From Acidovorax sp. Root219 (GTDB lineage: Bacteria > Pseudomonadota > Gammaproteobacteria > Burkholderiales > Burkholderiaceae_C), in the NCBI RefSeq assembly GCF_001428665.1, contig NZ_LMIJ01000011.1, positions 63,516-127,515 of the forward strand: a DNA stretch of 64,000 nt. The letters run 5' to 3'. Position 1 is the first letter of the stretch. Each line of letters begins with the position of its first letter. Below, piece by piece: positions 61,891-64,000 of the stretch. The notes under the pieces were generated by a model. It did no database searches. It worked only from the letters and a program-made list of their open reading frames with translations, and was not told the origin of the DNA. Made by a program: the position numbers and the translations under genes.

Positions 61891-62001
61891 AAAGGGATCC
61901 GAGGAGGATTCCGAGGAGACTCTCGCAGAAAAACAGGAATCAGAAAATCAGGACCGGGCGGGCTGCGGCACCACCAGACACCGCAGCCTCCGGCCCATCC
62001 A

Positions 62002-63432
62002 TCAACGGTTGTAAGCCGTTTCGCCGTGGGACGTGATGTCCAGGCCTTCGCGTTCGGCTTCTTCCGAGACACGCAGGCCCACCAGCAGGTCAGCGATCTT
62101 GTAGGAGATGAAGGCCACGACGCCGGACCACACGATGGTGAACAGCACGCTCTTGACCTGGATCCACACCTGTGCGCCCATGGCGAAGGTGTCAGGCGTC
62201 AGGCCGCCCGTACCACCCAGGCCCTTGGAGGCGAACACACCGGTCAGGATGGCACCCAGGATACCGCCCACACCGTGCACGCCGAACACGTCGAATGCGT
62301 CGTCCACGTTGAGCATGCGCTTCAGGCCACCCACACCCCACAGGCAGACGATACCGGCGATCAGGCCCAGCACGATGGAACCCATGGGGCCCACGAAGCC
62401 GGCAGCAGGCGTCACCGCCACCAGACCGGCCACGGCGCCCGAGGCAGCACCCAGCATGGAAGCCTTGCCCTTGTGCAGCGCTTCACCGGCGATCCAGCTC
62501 AGCGTGGCAGCGGCAGTGGCCAGCACGGTGTTCACGAAGGCCAGGCCCGCATTGGCGTTGGCGGCACCGGCGGAACCGGCGTTGAAGCCGAACCAGCCCA
62601 CCCACAGCAGCGAGGCACCCACCATCGTCAGCGTCAGGCTGTGGGGCGTCAGAGCCTCCTTGCCGTAGCCGATGCGCTTGCCCACCATGTAGGCACCCAC
62701 CAGGCCGGCGACACCGGCGTTGATGTGCACCACGGTACCGCCAGCGAAGTCCAGCGCGCCGTCAGCACCCAGCAGGCCGCCGCCCCACACGATGTGGGCC
62801 ATGGGCACGTAGCTGAAGGTGAACCACAGCACCGAGAAGATCAGCACGGCAGAGAACTTGATGCGCTCGGCAAAGGAGCCGACGATCAGCGCCACGGTGA
62901 TGGCCGCGAACGTACCCTGGAAGGCGATGAACACGTACTCGGGGATGGTGATCAGGGCACCGAAGGTCTCCTGGTTCACGCCCTTGAGGAAGATCTTGTC
63001 CAGGCCGCCGAAGAACTTGCCTTCACCCGAGAACGCCAGGCTGTAGCCGTAGATGGCCCACAGCAGGGAGATCAGCGAGAAGACCACGAAGACCTGCATC
63101 AGCACGGACAGCATGTTCTTGGAACGGCCCAGGCCGCCGTAGAACAGCGCCAGGCCGGGGATGGTCATCAGGATGACCAGCAGCGTGGAGGTCAGCATCC
63201 AGGCGGTATCGCCGGAGTCGATCTTGGGTACGGGAGCGGCAGGGGCAGCCTCGGAGGCGGCCGCAGCAGGTGCCGGTGCCGGTGCAGCCGCAGGGGCAGC
63301 AGCCGCAGCAGCGGGCGCGGCTTCTGCCGGCGCCGATGCGGCTGCATCGGCGGCAGGTGCCTGGGCCAGCGACAGTCCACCGACGGACAGCAGGCTCAGC
63401 CCCAGAATGAAGGAAGCAAGCAATTTTTTCAT
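62002..63432 (-). CDS. amtB: ammonium transporter AmtB
   Basis: A 476-residue ammonium channel. A signal peptide (MKKLLASFILGLSLLSVGGLSLAQ) is followed by an Ala/Pro-rich extension to about residue 70, then eleven helices beginning IDSGDTAWMLTSTLLVILMT. The twin pore histidines are in GGTVVHINAGVAG and FGVHGVGG, and the phenylalanine gate and Trp-rich GASLLWVGWFGFNAGS segment are present. AmtB conducts ammonia into the cell and is blocked by GlnK. It lies 33 bases after glnK. The AP-rich N-terminal extension is longer than in E. coli but is seen in Burkholderiales. Confidence 0.95.
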   Translation of the reverse strand: MKKLLASFILGLSLLSVGGLSLAQAPAADAAASAPAEAAPAAAAAAPAAAPAPAPAAAASEAAPAAPVPKIDSGDTAWMLTSTLLVILMTIPGLALFYGGLGRSKNMLSVLMQVFVVFSLISLLWAIYGYSLAFSGEGKFFGGLDKIFLKGVNQETFGALITIPEYVFIAFQGTFAAITVALIVGSFAERIKFSAVLIFSVLWFTFSYVPMAHIVWGGGLLGADGALDFAGGTVVHINAGVAGLVGAYMVGKRIGYGKEALTPHSLTLTMVGASLLWVGWFGFNAGSAGAANANAGLAFVNTVLATAAATLSWIAGEALHKGKASMLGAASGAVAGLVAVTPAAGFVGPMGSIVLGLIAGIVCLWGVGGLKRMLNVDDAFDVFGVHGVGGILGAILTGVFASKGLGGTGGLTPDTFAMGAQVWIQVKSVLFTIVWSGVVAFISYKIADLLVGLRVSEEAEREGLDITSHGETAYNR

Positions 63433-63465
63433 GGCATTTGTCTTTCGTGTTGTGCGGCGGGCCCT

Positions 63466-63849
<384 letters not shown>

Positions 63850-64000
63850 TTACAGGGTTTTGGTCAGCGTGACGATCACGCGCGACTTGTTGACGGGACC
63901 GAAGTAGTCCTTCTTGTTGGCGCCGACCACGGCGGCACCCAGCGACAGGCCCGAGCCGAAGTCATAGGCACCGCCGACGCTGTAGTCGATGTAGTTGGGG
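63850..64000 (-). CDS. TorF-type putative porin, C-terminal end only
   Basis: A partial gene entering from the right edge. Only the last 49 or so codons are present, reading PNYIDYSVGGAYDF, then a Gly/Ala-rich strand (SGLSLGAAVVGANKKDYFG), and ending SRVIVTLTKTL. The alternating hydrophobic strands and terminal leucine fit an outer-membrane barrel, and a TorF/gcw_chp-type porin upstream of glnK-amtB is the usual neighbour in Comamonadaceae. It lies 45 bases ahead of glnK and is probably co-transcribed as a nitrogen-limitation operon. Confidence 0.75.
   Translation of the reverse strand, partial: PNYIDYSVGGAYDFGSGLSLGAAVVGANKKDYFGPVNKSRVIVTLTKTL

Overview
The window looks like a chromosomal stretch of a high-GC betaproteobacterium of the Burkholderiales, most likely Comamonadaceae (Acidovorax/Comamonas-like). 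The reasons are the Bug-type (TctC) solute receptors without linked membrane subunits, the glnK-amtB pair next to a TorF-type porin, the AP-rich chemoreceptor ending in a CheR-tether pentapeptide, and an intergenic hairpin repeat I recall from this family. Coding density is high, no gap between genes exceeds about 280 bases, and I found no tRNA, rRNA, CRISPR array, transposase or integrase.

Region 1 (1-15.8 kb) is the most distinctive part. A tightly packed minus-strand array, probably one transcription unit, starts at 14747 and runs off the left edge. In transcription order it encodes a DUF1302 outer-membrane protein, a DUF1329 (LolA-like) periplasmic protein, a YCF48-type beta-propeller, an RND/MMPL permease, an alpha/beta C-C hydrolase resembling 2,6-dihydroxypseudooxynicotine hydrolase, a VOC extradiol dioxygenase, a Rieske ferredoxin, an FAD monooxygenase, an MFS transporter, a Bug receptor, a PF04199 cyclase, a cupin and a second Bug receptor (cut by the window edge). 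A divergent LysR gene and a palindromic intergenic region sit at its head. I read it as a catabolic operon for an unidentified, probably hydrophobic aromatic or N-heteroaromatic compound, carrying its own trans-envelope transport machine.

Region 2 (15.8-25.4 kb) is housekeeping and signalling: a metallo-beta-lactamase-fold hydrolase, a membrane diguanylate cyclase, an M48 peptidase, AmpG, an OmpR-type two-component pair, an MFS/LysR divergent pair and a nitronate monooxygenase.

Region 3 (25.4-30.1 kb) is a minus-strand envelope-polysaccharide operon: a small membrane protein, ilvE, a zf-CHCC protein, a GT2, an O-antigen-ligase-like protein and a GT4.

Region 4 (30.4-41.0 kb) holds a chemoreceptor, radA, an HpaI-type aldolase with a ketopantoate-reductase-like gene and a GST, a peptide-binding protein, the argO/argP divergent pair, and a siderophore-interacting protein divergent from a MarR regulator with two palindromic operators.

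Region 5 (41.0-49.1 kb) is the second unusual locus: a GNAT enzyme, a Tat-exported type-1 periplasmic binding protein, three tandem paralogous tail-collar (MdpB-like) proteins and a 1440-residue secreted beta-helix/Ig-repeat protein, closed by a strong terminator.

Region 6 (49.2-64.0 kb) contains a low-complexity membrane protein, alr, lplT, a glutathione peroxidase, a second GNAT, an acyltransferase-3/LytTR divergent pair, a GyrI-like/WYL-regulator/DHFR-like operon preceded by two copies of a 24-bp inverted repeat, proQ, glcF and glcE without glcD, amtB, glnK and the end of a TorF-type porin.
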